A DNA stretch of 64,000 bases from Candidatus Kuenenia stuttgartensis (lineage in GTDB: Bacteria; Planctomycetota; Planctomycetia; Planctomycetales; Planctomycetaceae): NCBI GenBank assembly GCA_945904015.1, contig CAMDPK010000003.1, positions 33,390 through 97,389 of the forward strand. The letters run 5' to 3'. Within the stretch, counting starts at the first letter, position 1; every line of letters starts with the position of its first letter. Both the position numbers and the translations under genes were made by a program. The notes under the pieces are model-generated. The model ran no database searches and was not told the origin of the DNA. It was given only the letters and a program-made list of their open reading frames with translations. Shown one piece after another: positions 62,795 to 64,000 of this stretch.

Positions 62795-63550
62795 ATGTTG
62801 GATCGTCAGATTGACTCGTTCGCCGATTTTCACCAATTGGTGTCGGAATACGAACCGGGTACTGGTCTCGGGTGGTGCTATCGTGGTCAAGCGAACTTTG
62901 AATGGGAACTGATACCCAAAGCTGGTCGTGCGGATTACTTCGTCCCGATACGCGACTCGTTTGCGCACGATCTCGGATCATTCTGCCAGTGGAGAGAGCG
63001 AGCAGTTGCGTTTGTTGATGCGCTGCCAGAAGCCGATCTTGAATGTTTAGCAGTCGCCCAGCACCACGGTTTAGCCACTCGATTACTGGACTGGAGTTTG
63101 AACCCACTGGTTGCGTTATATTTTGCTGCGAAGGATGAGACAGACCGTGATGGTGCCGTTTTCGCATTCCTGCCAGGTATGGTGGCGCAGCCACAGTTGC
63201 GAATCGAGGAGATCACGTCTGTTGCCGTATATTTTCCACGCCCAGTGACGCGAAGAATTCTCGCCCAGCGCGGCGTATTCACCATCCATCCGCAACCCAA
63301 TGTTCCGCTCGCCGCAACAACATTGTCTGGCCTTGTCCGCCAATTACTCGCTGTGGAAGAAAATCTCCTCAGAATTCGCATACCGTTCCAGTTGAAAACC
63401 AGCCTCATGAAGAAACTCGACAATTACGGGATCAACGAAGTGACGTTATTCCCGGACCTTGATGGTTTGTCTGAGCACGTCAATTGGTCATCGCGTGCAT
63501 TTGCCGAGCTAATCCCTCGAACAACTCACGTAGACAGAATGACGGATTGA
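62795..63550 (+). CDS. FRG-domain protein
   Basis: ATG 62795 (MLDRQIDSFADFHQLVSEY) has GAGG upstream; an ATG at 62705 is possible. The 251-residue product has the FRG signature: WCYRGQANFEWELIPKAGR, QHHGLATRLLDWSLNPLVALYFA and GVFTIHPQP. FRG domains are named for the F-R-G motif and are found in defence-associated and phage-related proteins, but the activity is unknown. The gene lies 15 bases from a convergent nuclease gene, which suggests a defence-type neighbourhood. Confidence 0.8.
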   Translation: MLDRQIDSFADFHQLVSEYEPGTGLGWCYRGQANFEWELIPKAGRADYFVPIRDSFAHDLGSFCQWRERAVAFVDALPEADLECLAVAQHHGLATRLLDWSLNPLVALYFAAKDETDRDGAVFAFLPGMVAQPQLRIEEITSVAVYFPRPVTRRILAQRGVFTIHPQPNVPLAATTLSGLVRQLLAVEENLLRIRIPFQLKTSLMKKLDNYGINEVTLFPDLDGLSEHVNWSSRAFAELIPRTTHVDRMTD

Positions 63551-63565
63551 AAATGCGACCGAAAA

Positions 63566-64000
63566 TCACTGTGGATTGACGAGGGCTGCTGAGACGACTG
63601 GCTGATTAGCGACAAGCTCTTCAATCGCCTCAATGGAACCATTCCATTCGTAGGAAGCTTCAATCAGGGTTATGCCTAATTTTCTACATGCCTCCCGCTT
63701 GAAGGCATCTCGTCTGCGAATAAGTTGCAATTTCTCGTCCCCACCCCACCGTTTGATCGCCATGAAGTGCTGTTCTCCTTGGTATTCAAAGGCCAACATC
63801 CGCAGCGGCAAAAAAATGTCCAACTCCATTTTGCGGTCAGAATCGGGAAATCGAATTCCGTCGTGTTTGTAGTTCCAGATAATTCGTTCGCCGGGAAACA
63901 GTTTACGGACCGCATTGAATAGTTTCTTTTGCGATTTCAATTGCGAACTGAATTTCTCCGGCTCCCAGTTGCCGGGCACACAATCAGACACTGCGGCTGC
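63566..64000 (-). CDS. Nuclease-like protein, 5' truncated by the window edge
   Basis: The frame is open to the end of the window, so the N-terminus is missing; GTG 63991 is probably not the true start. The visible 140 residues hold ELDIFLPLRMLAFEYQGEQHF, then RRRDAFKREACRKLGITLIE. The Asp-x(n)-Glu-x-Gln pattern is a restriction-endonuclease-like core also found in DUF559/Vsr relatives. It is likely a DNA or RNA endonuclease. It is convergent with the FRG-domain gene, 15 bases apart. Confidence 0.65.
   Translation of the reverse strand, partial: AAAVSDCVPGNWEPEKFSSQLKSQKKLFNAVRKLFPGERIIWNYKHDGIRFPDSDRKMELDIFLPLRMLAFEYQGEQHFMAIKRWGGDEKLQLIRRRDAFKREACRKLGITLIEASYEWNGSIEAIEELVANQPVVSAALVNPQ

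Noticed and set aside
1..64000. tRNA and rRNA genes
   Set aside because: I looked for T-arm-like GTTCGAATC patterns and rRNA signatures and found none I could support by eye. tRNAscan-SE and Infernal would settle it.

Overview
The window is a high-GC bacterial chromosome segment that reads as a planctomycete. Supporting features are a DUF1559 protein with a type IV prepilin-like N-terminus, two exported sulfatases with the maturable Cys motif, a Ser/Thr kinase fused to an anti-sigma-type zinc finger and DUF1579-like domains, a Tat-exported DUF3500 protein, a SulP/carbonic anhydrase fusion, a DUF3999/DUF2339 pair, and many palindromic dispersed repeats both between and inside genes. Genus-level assignment is not possible from sequence reading alone. 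I recognised no rRNA, tRNA or CRISPR array.

Layout. 1-9.9 kb is accessory DNA: a 5'-truncated type III-like DNA methyltransferase, a repeat-rich gap, a large RTX/cadherin-like protein, a GDPD-DUF885 fusion, a DUF4160/DUF2442 pair bracketed by a duplicated piece of the DUF885 gene, a small protein plus retropepsin-like protease, and a PD-(D/E)XK nuclease. 9.9-15.8 kb (minus strand) holds an aldo/keto reductase, a sulfatase, small membrane and zinc-ribbon proteins and a WD40 protein. 15.8-22.7 kb (minus) is a signalling block: ZAS-kinase-DUF1579 protein, secreted DUF1579 protein, ECF sigma factor and an ornithine cyclodeaminase-like enzyme. Divergent from it is an enolase-superfamily gene, probably for hydroxyproline catabolism, broken by a nonsense codon and by a complete RIT element (three overlapping tyrosine recombinase genes between 29-bp inverted repeats). 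The lost C-terminus of the gene can be recognised on the far side of the element.

27.4-45.8 kb is mostly core and regulatory: GDSL hydrolase, MnmG (carrying an in-frame palindrome), DUF1559-HemP with a candidate Fur box, HTH-receiver regulator, histidine kinase, DHDPS-like lyase, DUF3999/DUF2339, DUF3500, TIM-barrel isomerase, HTH-EIIA protein, HAMP protein, and an alpha/beta hydrolase, BshB1-like deacetylase and PP2C cluster. 46-64 kb holds an M10-like metalloprotease, SulP-CA, GatB, a VapBC-like module, a cyclic-nucleotide-gated K+ channel, two exported hydrolases (esterase-like and PhoD-like), a second sulfatase, an FRG-domain protein and a truncated nuclease.

The most notable theme is repeat domestication. 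Related palindromic elements lie between genes, overlap stop codons, supply a ribosome binding site, and occur in frame inside a kinase activation segment, MnmG and probably a DUF885 peptidase. The RIT insertion is also unusually clean, because its target gene can be rebuilt from the flanks.
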